64,000 nt of DNA from Guadua angustifolia. Taxonomy: Eukaryota > Streptophyta > Magnoliopsida > Poales > Poaceae. Under the pieces are notes generated by a model. That model was not told the DNA's origin. It did not search any database and saw only the letters and a list, made by a program, of their open reading frames with translations. The translations under genes were made by a program, and so were the position numbers. The stretch lies in contig CM070506.1 in assembly GCA_036346375.1 (NCBI GenBank), positions 2,294,001-2,358,000 of the forward strand, given 5' to 3'. Positions 47,330 to 59,500 of this stretch are shown piece by piece (positions within the stretch are counted from its first letter, which is position 1; each line of letters begins with the position of its first letter).

Positions 47330-47600
47330 TTGGCGCCATTAGACTATTATAATTAGGACTAAATATGTAATCTTGAACAAATTATGCTTTGTAAATGTTA
47401 TTTCAATTAATACATATCCATAAATTACAAATTTGCTTTCATATATTCTGTTTTTAACTAATTATGCTTTCATATGTTCTGCTTTTTAACTAATTATGCT
47501 TTCATATGTTCTATTTTTTAACTAATTATGCTTTCATATGTTACATGCGAGATAATTACAATGTTTATTATGTTACATGCATCAACTAATAGTGGGGAAA
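47330..47600. other. AT-rich spacer with short tandem copies
   Basis: Contains repeated CTAATTATGCTTTCATATGT (about three copies, 47456-47545). No gene. Confidence 0.6.
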
Positions 47601-47604
47601 CGAT

Positions 47605-47900
47605 AATATCCTTTATCGGTTCTATAGTAAAACCGGCGGTGAAAATGGTCTTATCATCACGGTTTTACTATAGAACGGCAATAATAAATCACTACGGTTT
47701 TATACATAAACCGCGGTAATATCTTCTTATCCTTGCTGGTTCTCTATTAAACCGCAATGATATTACCTCCATTGCTTTGAGAAATTAAAACTATTCTTAT
47801 CACGCCGATTGAAGTTTGAACGGCGGTGATAATATCACCTTGCCGGTTGAATTTGGAACCGGTGATATATTATCCTTCTTCGGACCTACCCGGCGATGAT
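47605..47900. repeat. Right subterminal repeat cluster of the CACTA element
   Basis: Diverged inverted units (ATCGGTTCTATAGTAAAACC then GGCGGTGA; TTGCCGGTTGAATTTGGAAC then CGGTGATA) lead up to the right end near 47930. They mirror the left cluster. Confidence 0.75.
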
Positions 47901-47930
47901 GAAATCATGAGATGAGGCGATCAGTAGATG

Positions 47931-48108
47931 GCGCCGGTAAGAGGGCACCTCCACCTTGGCCACATCAACCACCTTCTTGTCCAACCGGTCCTTGTGCATG
48001 GGGAACATGGAGTTGTACAGCAACGAGGTGCCAAATAATATGCTGTAGGCTTGGCCTAAATAATCCAACATCTTCCCTTTTGCATCTTTCTTGACCTTGA
48101 ATACCCGC
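47931..48108 (-). pseudogene. Exon fragment of an unidentified host gene
   Basis: Between the CACTA right end and the copia 5' LTR, the minus strand reads open across the whole interval. After a lysine-rich start (VFKVKKDAKGK) come MLDYLGQAYSILFGTSLLYN, SMFPMHKDRLDKKVVDVAKV and EVPSYRRH, where it meets the CACTA end. The composition looks like genuine protein and the interval is cut by elements on both sides. I do not recognise the family. Confidence 0.45.
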
Positions 48109-48474
48109 TGTTGAAGTAAGCTAGTTGTGTCAAGTTTTTCGTTCTACCATTTTTGAGTCCTGATTAGTCAGTCTGTTAACGCTATTTTTGCAGAGTAATC
48201 TTTACATTCCTTTTCTTTGTAAAGCATTTGGAAATCTGCCGTGGAATGGCACGGATTGTGGATGACCAATTGCTTCTTTCCAAGTCTAGTCTAAGTTTCC
48301 TTATTTTGTAATATTTGGGCTAATACAAAATAAAAGGAGAACAACCAGAAAAGGTCGCTTGCTTCACAGCGACGCAAAACTTTGTGTCTGAATGTTTGCT
48401 CATTTTGATTCTCTTGTGTTCTAGTCAATGTATCCAAGGGAAAGGTGTGTGTTAGTCCTGGCTTGATTCTAACA
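48109..48474 (+). repeat. 5' LTR of a Ty1/copia element
   Basis: It starts TGTTGAAGTAAGC and ends GATTCTAACA, 366 bp, TG...CA. It is followed two bases later by a perfect tRNA-iMet primer binding site. The 3' LTR is beyond the window. Confidence 0.85.
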
Positions 48475-48476
48475 TT

Positions 48477-48488
48477 TGGTATCAGAGC
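48477..48488 (+). other. Primer binding site (tRNA-iMet) of the copia element
   Basis: TGGTATCAGAGC, complementary to the 3' end of plant initiator methionine tRNA, 2 bases after the LTR. Confidence 0.9.
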
Positions 48489-48525
48489 TTAGAACTTGGA
48501 TTCGGGAGGTGCTGTGTAGAAGACG

Positions 48526-49098
48526 ATGGCGCTGCAGAAGATGGGTGCAGGGACGTCGGAGGCACGGTAGGAAGCGTTGCCGACGGCGCTTTACCCTCAT
48601 TTGTCGCGAAGCTCCTACACCATATGGGCTATCAAGATGCGGGTAGCCATGCAAGCGCAGGAGGTGTGGGAGGCAGTAGATCCTAGCGGCGAGGCGTACA
48701 AGAAAGGAGGCGCTGAATTTCGCAAGGATCGGTTGGCGTTGTCGGCAATCTACCAAGCAATTCCCGAAGACCTCATGATCTCCATTGCCGGAAAGGACAC
48801 AACAAAAGAGGCATGGGAAGCAATCAAAACGGCGAATGTTGGGCACGAGCGTGTGAAGGAAGCCAATCTGCAGACTCTCAAAAGAGAATTTGAGAGTTTG
48901 AAGATGTAGGACGAAGAGTCTGTGGAGTCTTTCGCTACCAGAGTATTATCAATCGTCAATGGCATTCGTAGCCTAGAGGCAGACAACGAGAAGCAGCTTG
49001 CAGAGGTAGATGTGGTGCGTCGTTTCTTGCGGGCTGCACCTGCTCGATACATGCAGCTTGTCATATCAATCGAGCAGTGTGGAGATCTTAAAACCTTG
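48526..49098 (+). pseudogene. Ty1/copia gag, 5' part, interrupted by the LTR element
   Basis: A single frame from the ATG at 48526 contains YTIWAIKMRVAMQAQEVWEA, AIYQAIPEDL, TTKEAWEAIK, ANLQTLKREFESLK, SVESFATRVLSIVNGIR and VVRRFLRAAPARYMQLV, the capsid region of copia gag. In-frame TAG stops at 48568-48570 and 48907-48909 inactivate it. At 49094-49098 the codons for ..KTL meet the 5-bp target CCTTG of the 49099-61503 insertion, and the same frame continues at 61509. Confidence 0.9.
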
Positions 49099-52000
49099 TG
49101 TAACATCCCAAAATTTGGGTTTTCAAAAATTTATATTTAAATTAGCTTTCCAAAAATTTTACATCAATCTTATTTGATTAAAGAAGCTTAATTTAGAATT
49201 TTCTAAATCTAAAACAATTTAATGTGCTTTCTATGTACATCAAGTAGTTTAAAATTTAGTTTTTGCAGTGTCCTTTGTATCTCAGGGAATTTCTCAAATT
49301 TGAGATTTGCTAAAAATTAATTAAAAATATTAATTTAAGCATTTTGATGTTAATTGGATTTTTATTTGGATTTTTAATTCGAATTATTAATTGTTCGGGC
49401 AATTCTATATCCAAATTCCAATTCAAACATTTCTTTTGAAATTCCATTTAAATTCAAAACTTGGATTTCCTTCGGTGTTCTAATTAACCTGGCATCCATA
49501 TTCTTCCAAAATTTCACTCGAGTATCAAAATACTTCAAAAATATCAAAATTTTAAGAATTAGGTTCCAAATATTCTATAATGATTTTGGGAATTTTTCTA
49601 AGATTTTATAGAATCTCTCTGGTATTTTATCTCTCGCGGTCATTAGTTAAATCCATTATATTAGTCCCGGAATTGTTTAAATTCCAAAACTTATCAAAAT
49701 TCAGTGAAACCGATTTTATTAGGTTCCAAATAATATCTAATATTTTCAGAAATTTTTCCAAGATTTTTAGATTATTTTTGCTATTTTATTCCTCACGCTT
49801 TTGTCCCTCCATTTCTTTCAACCAATGAGAAAGCGACACGTGTCTAGCACTGTTCATCTTCCACCTCCAGCCGTGCGCATTGTTCACATTCCAGCCCCAT
49901 TTGCAGCCAAACTTCAAATGCTCATAACTTTTGCAATTCTCAACGAAATTGCGTGAGGTCAGTTGCAAAACGACCGTGTCATCAAGGACTTCAATTCTCT
50001 TATAGTTTCCCCCACTGAAATCAAGTGAAACGAAATCTGCAAGCACTTCTTTGACGTTTCTTGTTTTAGCCATAACTCTTCCGTTTCTCCTTCCCTCAAC
50101 ATGTGCGAGTACTCAAAAGTTTCGTCTCGACGTCCTCCATCCCGTGCTCACCTTTTCCCTCCATTTCCAGAACATTTGCCCTTCCGAAAATCAAAGAAAC
50201 GGTCGCCGGACGTCCTCCGTTGACATCACCGTGTCATCTTTTGATCCGGTAAGGCAAATCGACTTCCGTTCGCGCCATCTTGTGCGCATTAGTGTGTAGA
50301 TCATAACCCCTCATGAAAATCCAGGTTTCATCAAGAATTGCTCTGGGAACTTGCGTTCGTTCGTCGCCAAGTCGAGTTCCGTTCGTCGTCGATTCCTCCC
50401 AAACCGGTAATCCCCAATCAAATTCCTTTTGGATGTAGCCTAGTATGATCTTGCTCCACGCCGTGCTCTCGTTAGTTTTGAGAAAATCGGTGTTTTATCG
50501 TGTTTTTGGCCGCCATGCCATTGGGACCTTTTTGGTCACGTCGGCCGTTGTCCTCGCCGCCGCTCGATCATCCCGCGCCGGCCGTCACATCCATGGGCAT
50601 CCTCACCTTGCCACCCCATCCCACCCGTTGGCGCCCTTCCTCGCTGCCGAGCGCGCCGCCGCCGTGTGCCGTCCGAGACACCGCCATGTCGCCATCGCGC
50701 CGCCTCACAAGCGCTCCCACCTCCGGCCGACCACCCCATCGGTCTCCCGTCACCTCGCCATCCCGTGCGCCGTGCCCCACTCCTCCGGCGCGCCTGCGTG
50801 CAGGCAAGCCACCGTCGCCCTAGCACCGCGTCGGCGGCCGCTCGAGCCACCGTTCGCGAGCCGTTGCTTGCCTCGGTACCGCATTGTCATCCTCGTTCCA
50901 TTTTGTCGCTTCCCATGCGCTGCCATGTCCCCAAGCTCCGGTAATGATGGTGTAAAAAGCTTCTAATGGCTCTCCGTGAAACAGACATCAGGAAAACGAA
51001 GCACTGTAGCGATGCTACAGTGCAATTTCTTATTTTCGGGATTTTCTTTCTAGTCAAACTTCGTTTGATCCGTTCTCCTTCATCCGAACTCGGAATCGAG
51101 TGATTCAAATTTCTAAATTTATATAAATTCATCCTCTATCTGATAGTATTTTTATTATAATTTTTAGTTTCTATTTATTTTATTTTATTTATTTGTATCT
51201 CGGCTATTAAATCATTGCTCCGTTTTACGTGTCAACTGCCTCGGCAGTACCCATTCGGCTAGCACAAATTTGCCATGTAGTTGCCATGTCGTGACCTCGC
51301 TGCCCTATCTATCAGCCGATGGTCACCACCTTGTTATTTCATATGCGTCCCATCATCGCTTCGCCTTCGCCGTTAACGTTTCATCGTTAACGTTCCGCCA
51401 AAAACGTTTCGCCGTTAATATTCTATCGTTAACGTTCCGTCGTTAACGTTTCATCGTTAACATTCCGCCGTTAACGTTCCATTTTTAACGTTTCGTCGTT
51501 AACGTCCCGCCGTTAACGCTTTGCTCTCATCGTATCGCTGTCATCGCATAGGTGCATGCAAGTGGAAGCCCTAATGTGATGTTCTTACCTTTTCTATCAC
51601 CTTATTGTGATCTAACCCATCACGTTGAGTTCAGTCTCGTATTCCTGTCATCACCGCCTCGTCGTCGTCGAGTTCCGTCCCCGATGTAAGACTAACCTCC
51701 GGATCGAACCGTTGTGGATGTTGATCCCATCCGTCCTTGTCTTATCCCTGAAAATCTAATATGCCATTAACCCAGAATTCATTCGTGGACTTGGTCGCTA
51801 GACCATTGACCATTTGTCATATCTTTGAGCCATATCTAATCTATCAGCTTATCTTTCTTTTATTTACTGTGTATCTGTTCAGTTAACAAAAGTCAACTTT
51901 TGCATCAGCTTAGTTCATCGTGAACTAACAAATCTTCATGGACCCGGTCTATGGATCGAGAGCCATATGTCATTGTCTATCTAATCAAGATAGCAACTTC

Positions 52001-53962
52001 AAAGGAAATATTCTTCGGAATACTATTCATTCTTTCCCAGTTATTAATCTTTCTCTTCGGTGTATTTTTCGAAAGCCGTTCTCTTTTGTCTAATCATCGA
52101 CCTAATCCATTTAAGTTCCTAATTTCATCTAAGCCGTTGTGCCCAATGCTATTCGTTCTTAATTTGGAGTTTACTTGATTTGCCTTTTGAGTTTTGTTGT
52201 ATTTGTGTTTATTTATCGTTAGACGCGTTGCCGGAAGTCGCTCGAAGGAGCTGAGGATCAAGCAAGCGGAGATTGAAGATCGAGGATCAAGGATCGATGA
52301 TAAAGAGTAAAGAATAATATAAATTGCAAGGGCCAGGCAAGTCGTGCTTTGATCATATTGCTCCCAGTTTTACAAATTTACTTTGATTCAAATTATTGCA
52401 TGCTAGTTCAAGATTAAAATGATTTAAATTAATTTGGGATTAGATATTCAACCCAATTGCTAATATCACCTTGCCATGATTATTTGTATGCCGTAATTCA
52501 TTTGTCACCCTAAGATGGTTGATTAATAGTTGGTTGTTAATACTTGCCAACGTGGGTTGGTTAGATCGTGTATAATTGCTTAGCCATGCCACACAACACA
52601 TGTCTTTTGAAACTAAAAGAATAATACTGATTAATGGATTATGAAATGTGTTTGTGAAATGGTGTGACGTGTTGCCACACGATGATGTTGATATGTGGAA
52701 CCAGCGTGGTTCTACATGGATGTTGAGTTGTTGTTGGCATTGTGTTGCGCAATAATCAACTGGGGTGATAAAGGATTTAGACTGGGGCAAGTGGCAAGTG
52801 GCTTTATGCCAGGTGGGCCATCGTGGCATTTGGGTGGGTTGAGTGTTGTGAGGGTCAGGCGCCAATTTTGAGAGAAGGATGTCTTGCCTCGTCGATTAAG
52901 GACTTCACCTTGCAAGCCTTTGACTGAGTCACTCGTACAACCACATGTCCGAATGGGAAGACCTAGTTTAGTAGGATTCGATATCTCACCTTTGATACCT
53001 CTGGTGGCGATCATCCACGGGGTGATCAGATGGGGGCGTGCCTATCTTTGCGGCTTGGTACCCGAATCAACGGTGTTTGTCGGTCCTATACTTGGCTCGG
53101 TGTGAGGGAAGTGATAGTGAAGGCAACCCAGAGAGGTTCCTATGTTGAGATAGAAGTTTCTGAAAGGCTTTGTTATGATCGCTCATTCGCATACTTCTGT
53201 ATGGCGATTCACGGCTGACGTGATGAGTTGATTGTATCTTGTGGGTAAAGTGTACAACCTCTGCAGAGTGTAAAAACTATTTGAATAGCCGAGTCCACGG
53301 TATTGGACATTGCTCGGGGATTACAGTCAAGGGGTAGAGTTTTGAAAATAAAATGAGGTTGGGAATGTAGACAATGTGATATGGAAATTGGATAAGGATG
53401 AAAATGTTTTACTTGAGAATGATTACGAAATTTATTATGGGTATTATTTGTTTCTTGCTTTCCTATCTATTATGATTATTTGTGAATCTTTGCTTTATTG
53501 CAAAAGAACCATTCACCATTCCTTTGGAATAAGCCATGCATGTAGTAATAGAATTGCATTACATGCATGACTTGTTGAGTACGGTTGTGTACTCACCCTT
53601 GCTTTAACAAAACATCACCAGTTGAGGAGAAGTCTTTGTCTTCAAAGAAGGAGAAGTTCTGCAAGAAGGCGAATATCTAGGAGTTGAACCTTGTCAAATG
53701 CCTGTGGTATTTTGATGGGATTCACCGACGTTCTTCATTCCGCTGCTATTCGTTTTACTCTGAATTGAAACCATCTAGGCTTCACAATTGTAAGTTGACC
53801 TTAAGGTTGTTCAAAATGTTATATTAATAGATGAATACTTTATTTATTATTCCGTTGTGTATGATTGTGATAATCATCTTTGTTAACTGTGGGCACTAGC
53901 TCTGATCACGGGACTAGTCTTTGAAAACACGAGGGTTTCGGATTGCGGTTCGGGTCCCGACA
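49099..53962 (+). repeat. 5' LTR of the giant-LTR element
   Basis: 4864 bp, TG...CA, ending GGGTCCCGACA. It includes a GC-rich CCG/GCC segment (50540-50950) whose open frames are not conserved as protein, and a GTTAACGTT(C/T)CG(C/T)C repeat (51370-51515). It lacks about 60 bp present in the 3' LTR near 56985-57047. Confidence 0.92.
51370..51515. repeat. GTTAACGTTTCGCC minisatellite in the 5' LTR
   Basis: About ten imperfect 14-15-bp units, CGTTAACGTT(C/T)CG(C/T). The same block is at 58920-59070 in the 3' LTR with a few extra substitutions. Confidence 0.85.
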
Positions 53963-54677
53963 GAGGTGGTATCGAGCATACTTGTTGTAGGTCTTGACCC
54001 TAGATAGTTTGGCCGTTCTTTAGGAACTTCAAAATTATTTTCTAAAGAGAAAATTTAACTTGAAGAATAACAAGTTCTTGACTTATCTTATTCTTCCATT
54101 CTTTTCCCCTTTTGCTGAAATTTCTATCTTTCCTCGCCGATTTAAGTTGAAAATCTTACCTCAGTTGTCTTGAATAGATAACGATGTTTCACACCTTAGG
54201 AGAAAGCACTAGGTGCCGTTGCTGAACCTGAAGATCGTGAAGACATGAATCGTTGAACTCAAGAAAAGTGGATCGAGGAAGTGTCCCAGAAGGTAGAAGA
54301 ACCAGTGCCGATGAAGTGTTCAAGAAATTCGAAGAATCAGTGCTTGAGTAGCTGTTGAGACTCATGTGTGAGAGTCGCATCTGTCTAAGTTAGGAGTGTT
54401 ACCCTTTCTAGACGTTAGACTTGTGTGTTTAGGTTAATTTGGTTTTCTGTTTGCTGAGTTTGCAGTATGTGTCGCATGGCCCTTAGGCTTCTGTGAGTGA
54501 CCATATCAAGTTGTAAATAATGATTATATAATTTGAGGTTTTGGGTTAAACCTAATCCCCGTAATAGTTCTTGGTTACGTATCTATGCTTTTCCTTCTTG
54601 CCTCTTAACCTTGGTCAGTCAACAGATAGAGAAGTTATCTAGTATCAACCTTGGCAGTATTCCTGAAGCAGTCTAAG
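53963..54677 (+). other. Leader of the giant-LTR element, with primer binding site
   Basis: GAGGTGGTATCGAGCATAC at 53963 resembles a Met-tRNA primer binding site. The rest, up to the zinc-knuckle ORF, has stops in all frames. It may be the decayed capsid part of gag. Confidence 0.55.
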
Positions 54678-55525
54678 TCAGTTCAGATGTTGCCGCCAGT
54701 ATTAGTATTAGAGTAGATGTTGACCAAAAGCAATCTTCAGTTCCACCTGTTGAAAATTCAATAGTGCGTTCTCAGTGCAAGTTTGCAAAGTTTATAGAAC
54801 TAGGCAAATTAGAGGATCGTGCATGTACTCGTTGTGGAGTCATAGGACATACCTCGGACGAGCATCATATCAATTGTTCCAGTTGTGAAGGGAACCATCC
54901 TCTTGAAGAATGTCCGAATAATAAGATTACATGTTTCCTTTGTGAAGGCCAAGATCATTGCCCAAGCCAGTGTGTTATGTATTCAGTGTTGACTTCCGTA
55001 ATGCAACGTCAACGAGATAATTTCCGAGCCACTGTGGTTCAGGAGTTAGCAAAGAAAGGTATGTTGTCATCTACCCATGCCTTGTCACAGGAGCAGTTAA
55101 AGGAGAAATACCAAGAATCTAGCAAACTACCGCAGAAAAGAAGCAAGTCAATGACACCAGGAAGTTGTTTCCTTTGTGGTAAACAAGGTCACTATGCCAG
55201 ACGATGTCCCCAGAAGCATCAAGCACAAACTTTATCTTCAGTCATCCCAGAAGTCAGTTCGGTTCAAAGCATAACACCAAGATCGCATGGTGCAGCATCA
55301 AAGAATCGATTATGCTATGCCTGCCGTAAAAGAGATCACTTTGCCAAGCAATGCCCGTTCAAATATGAAGTACCTTGTGGAATTGAAATTATCCCTGAAG
55401 CTACCTCGGTTGAGCCTATATTGCCAAGTATGCCTGAAGAAATCACAGAAGCCGATTATTCTAAGAAGCAGTTGAAGAAAAGACGGTTGACTGTTGAAGC
55501 TACCAATAAGTTCCAGAAGCCGTGA
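54678..55525 (+). CDS. Multi-zinc-knuckle (CCHC) nucleocapsid-like ORF of the giant-LTR element
   Basis: Open from after a TAA near 54677 to TGA at 55525, with no clear in-frame ATG near its start; the best-supported part is 54764-55525 (254 codons). It carries three canonical C-x2-C-x4-H-x4-C knuckles (CFLCEGQDHCPSQC, CFLCGKQGHYARRC, CYACRKRDHFAKQC), plus CSSCEGNHPLEEC (C-x2-C-x3-H-x4-C) and a variant CTRCGVIGHTSDEH. A Lys/Arg-rich tail follows (KKQLKKRRL). Typical Gag proteins have one or two knuckles. It probably binds RNA as the nucleocapsid part of a reduced Gag. Start and expression route (splicing, frameshift or non-AUG) are unknown, so it may be a remnant. Confidence 0.7.
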
Positions 55526-56575
55526 CGTCATACTCTAGTCTATAAGAGTAATGTCAAGGAATTCTCTCAGCAATTCCTATTTGCGGAATAAATGTACCCA
55601 GAATTCTAAATAAAAAATATTAAGGGCAATAAAGGTTTGATATGTCTTTGAGCATTCACTTTACCAGATAATATTCATGTGTATGTTGGCCATAGAGCCT
55701 GAGTTTTCAGTAATGTGATGTAAAGACAAAATTTGTTGATTTAGCATATTGAAGACCAGTACTTTTACTTCAGTGGTAATTGAAGCATTAATTCGCTATG
55801 GAAAGAATATCTAGCTGATATAGAATTTCCAGTCACTACTTGAGAACCAAACCGACAAAGATAGTATCAGACCAACAGATCATCAGAGCTGGTATATTTA
55901 CCCATGCTTTTGAAAAGTCAATAAAGATAAAATTAATTCAGAATCTCCAGGATTCCAGGACTTAGTCATGATGTTAAAAGTTACCAGATTCATTTCGATC
56001 AATGTTCCTTACTCTGAAGGTCATTGGTAGTGAATTTGTAAGGATCAAGGAATCGTTCAAGACTTTGAAATGCCGTGAAGCAATTATCAACCAGCTTGAG
56101 TTCCTCAGATCAAGAGCTGTTCTCAAGAACCAACTCAACAGAAATGATGTTCAATCTTTGATCAAGACCGCAGAATAGCAAGTTGTTTTCGCCGTCAGGA
56201 GCAGCTTGTCCAGTTTCCAAGAGAAGCAAAGAATTAGGTGTCAGTGAAAAAAAGTTGCTTAACAATGGAAGTTGTCAGCATTGTTAGGAAGAGTGCAGAT
56301 TGTCTTCCAAGGGCCTCAGTGGAAGAAAAGTTTCATATGCCAGAAAGTAGACCCAGTTGAAGCTATTTAAGTTTGCAAAAGGATCTACCTGCAACGGGCA
56401 GCCTATCAGAATTTGACCCAGTAGAAGGATGTTATCCAGCATCTCACCTCGAAGCAATTCTGCCAAGTGCGCAGTTGACTGCAAGTGCAAAGAGTCTTGA
56501 AGATCGAGTTCTCCCAAACCTATTCTTTAGTCAGCCCGAATCTCGGGGACGAGATTCTGTTAAGGGGGGGAGGTT
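55526..56575 (+). other. Non-coding 3' interior and polypurine tract
   Basis: No pol motifs. It ends with the polypurine tract TTAAGGGGGGGAGG at about 56560-56573, just before the 3' LTR at 56576. Confidence 0.75.
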
Positions 56576-59500
56576 TGTAACATCCCAAAATTTGGGTTTT
56601 CAAAAATTTATATTTAAATTATCTTTCCAAAAATTTTACATCAATCTTATTTGATTAAAGAAGCTTAATTTAGAATTTTCTAAATCTAAAACAATTTAAT
56701 GTGCTTTCTATGTACATCAAGTAGTTTAAAATTTAGTTTTTGCAGTGTCCTTTGTATCTCAGAGAATTTCTCAAATTTGAGATTTGCTAAAAATTAATTA
56801 AAAATATTAATTTAAGCATTTCGATGTTAATTGGATTTTTATTTGGATTTTTAATTCGAATTATTAATTGTTCGGGCAATTCTATATCCAAATTCCAATT
56901 CAAACATTTCTTTTGAAATTCCATTTAAATTCAAAACTTGGATTTCCTTCGGTGTTCTAATTAACCTGGCATCCATATTCTTCCGAAATCAAAGTTCAAT
57001 CCTTTACCGTCCGCAAAGTCAAAATTTCAAATTCGGTCCTTATTCGAAATTTCACTCGAGTTTCAAAATACTCCAAAAATATCAAAATTTTAAGAATTAG
57101 GTTCCAAATATTCTATAATGATTTTGGGAATTTTTCTAAGATTTTATAGAATCTCTCTGGTATTTTATCTCTCGCGGTCATTCGTTAAATCCAGTATATT
57201 AGTCCCGGAATTGTTTAAATTCCAAAACTTATCAAAATTCAGTGAAACTGATTTTATTAGGTTCCAAATAATCTCTAATATTTTTAGAAATTTTTCCAAG
57301 ATTTTTAGATTATTTTTGCTATTTTATTCCTGGCGCTTTTGTCCCTCCATTTCTTTCAACCAATGAGAAAGCGACACGTGTCCAGCACTGTTCATCTTCC
57401 ACCTCCAGCCGTGCGCATTGTTCACATTCCAGCCCCATTTGCAGCCAAACTTCAAATGCTCATAACTTTTGCAATTTTCAACGAAATTGAGTGAGGTCAA
57501 TTGCAAAACGACCGTATCATCAAGGACTTCAATTCTCTTGCAGTTTCCCCCACTGAAATCAAGTGAAACGAAATCTGCAAGCACTTCTTTGCCGTTTCTT
57601 GTTTTAGCCATAACTCTTCCGTTTCTTCTTCCCTCAACGTGTGCGAGTACTCAAAAGTTTCGTCTCGACGTCCTCCATCCCGTGCTCACCTTTGCCCTCC
57701 ATTTCCAGAACATTTGCCCTTTCGAAAATCAAAGAAACGGTCGCCGGACGTCCTCCGTTGACATCACTGTGTCATCTTTTGATCCGGTAAGGCAAATCGA
57801 CTTCCGTTCACGTCATCTTGTGCGCATTAGTGTGTAGATCATAACTCCTCAAGAAAATCCAGGTTTCATCAAGAATTGCTCCGGGAACTTGCGTTCGTTC
57901 GTCGCCAAGTCGAGTTCCGTTCGTCATCGATTCCTCCCAAACCGGTAATCCCCAATCAAATTCCTTTTAGATGTAGCCTAGTATGATCTTGCTCCATGCC
58001 GTGCCCTCGTTAGTTTTGAGAAAATCAGTGTTTTATCATGTTTTTGGCCGCCATGCCATTGGGACCTTTTTGGTCACGTCGGCCGTCGTCCTCGCCGCCG
58101 CTCCGATCATCCCCGCCGCCGGCCGTCACGTCCATGGGCATCCCCTCACCTTGCCGCCCCCATCCCACCCGTTGGCCGCCCTTCCCCGCTGCCGGAGCGC
58201 GCCGCCGCCGTGTGCCGTCCGAGCCACCGCCATGTCGCCATCGCGCCGCCTCCCCGCGCACTCCCACCTCCGGCCGACCACCCCATCGGTCTCCCCGTCA
58301 CCTCGCCATCCCCGTGCGCACGTGCCCCCACTCCTCCGGCCGCGCCTCGTGCAGGGCAAGCCGCCGTCGCCCTATCACCGCGTGCGACCGCTCCAGGCCA
58401 CCGTTCGCCGAGCCGTTGCTTGCCTCGGTACCGCATTGTCATCCTCGTTCCATTTTGTCGCTTCCCATGCGCTGCCATGTCCCCAAGCTCCGGTAATGAT
58501 GGTGTAAAAAGCTTCTAATGGCTCTCTGTGAAACAGACATCAGGAAAACGAAGCACTGTAGCGATGCTACAGTGCAATTTCTTATTTTCGGGATTTTCTT
58601 TCTAGTCAAACTTCGTTTGATCCGTTCTCCTTCATCCGAACTCGGAATCGAGTGATTCAAATTTCTAAATTTATATAAATTCATCCTCTATCTTATAGTA
58701 TTTTTATTATAATTTTTAGTTTCTATTTATTTTATTTTATTTATTTGTATCTCGACTATTAAATCATTGCTCCGTTTTGCGTGTCAACTGCCTCGGCAGT
58801 ACCCATTCGGCTAGCACAAATTTGCCATGTAGTTGCCATGTCGTGACCTCGCTGCCCTATCTATCAGCCGATGGTCACCACCTTGTTATTTCATATGCGT
58901 CCCATCATCGCTTCGCCTTCGCCGTTAACGTTTCATCGTTAACGTTCCGCCAAAAATGTTTCGCCGTTAATATTCTATCGTTAACGTTCCGTGGTTAACG
59001 TTTCATTGTTAACATTCCGCCGTTAAAGTTCCATTGTTAATGTTTCGTCGTTAACGTCCCGCCGTTAACGCTTTGCTCTCATCGTATCGCTGTCATCGCA
59101 TAGGTGCATGCAAGTGGAAGCCCTAATGTGATGTTCTTACCTTTTCTATCACCTTATTGTGATCTAACCCATCACGTTGAGTTCAGTATCGTATTCCTGT
59201 CATCACCGCCTCGTCGTCGTCGAGTTCCGTCCCCGATGTAAGACTAACCTCCGGATCGAACCGTTGTGGATGTTGATCCCATCCGTCCTTGTCTTATCCC
59301 TGAAAATCTAATATGCCATTAACCCAGAATTCATTTGTGAACTTGGTCGCTAGACCATTGACCATTTGTCATATCTTTGAGCCATATCTAATCTATCAGC
59401 TTATCTTTCTTTTGTTTACTGTGTATCTGTTCAGTCAACAAAAGTCAACTTTTGCATCAACTTAGTTCATCGTGAACTAACAAATCTTCATGGACCCGGT

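Larger units (their letters stand above)
34650..47930 (-). mobile_element. CACTA (En/Spm) transposon, about 13.3 kb, decayed
   Basis: The left terminus is CACTACTACTG at 34650. The right end near 47930 is less clear (CAGTAGATG instead of a clean TAGTG), but its reverse complement still resembles the left end (CTACTGA..TCATC). Both subtermini carry clusters of GCCGGTT..AACCGGC(A/G)(G)TGAT motifs. Genes on the minus strand run inward from the right end: TNP2-type transposase, then a second gene with Transposase_24-like and Ulp1-like regions. This is the usual order of TNPD- and TNPA-type genes. Both are broken. Alternatively two or more related CACTA elements are fused; no internal CACTA/TAGTG termini were found to show it. 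Confidence 0.75.

Noticed and set aside
50445..50966. Pro/Arg/Ala-rich 173-codon frame in the giant LTR as a protein gene
   Set aside because: It lies within the LTR; the copy at 57983-58507 has different frame structure because of indels, so coding is not conserved. Several overlapping frames are open owing to GC content.
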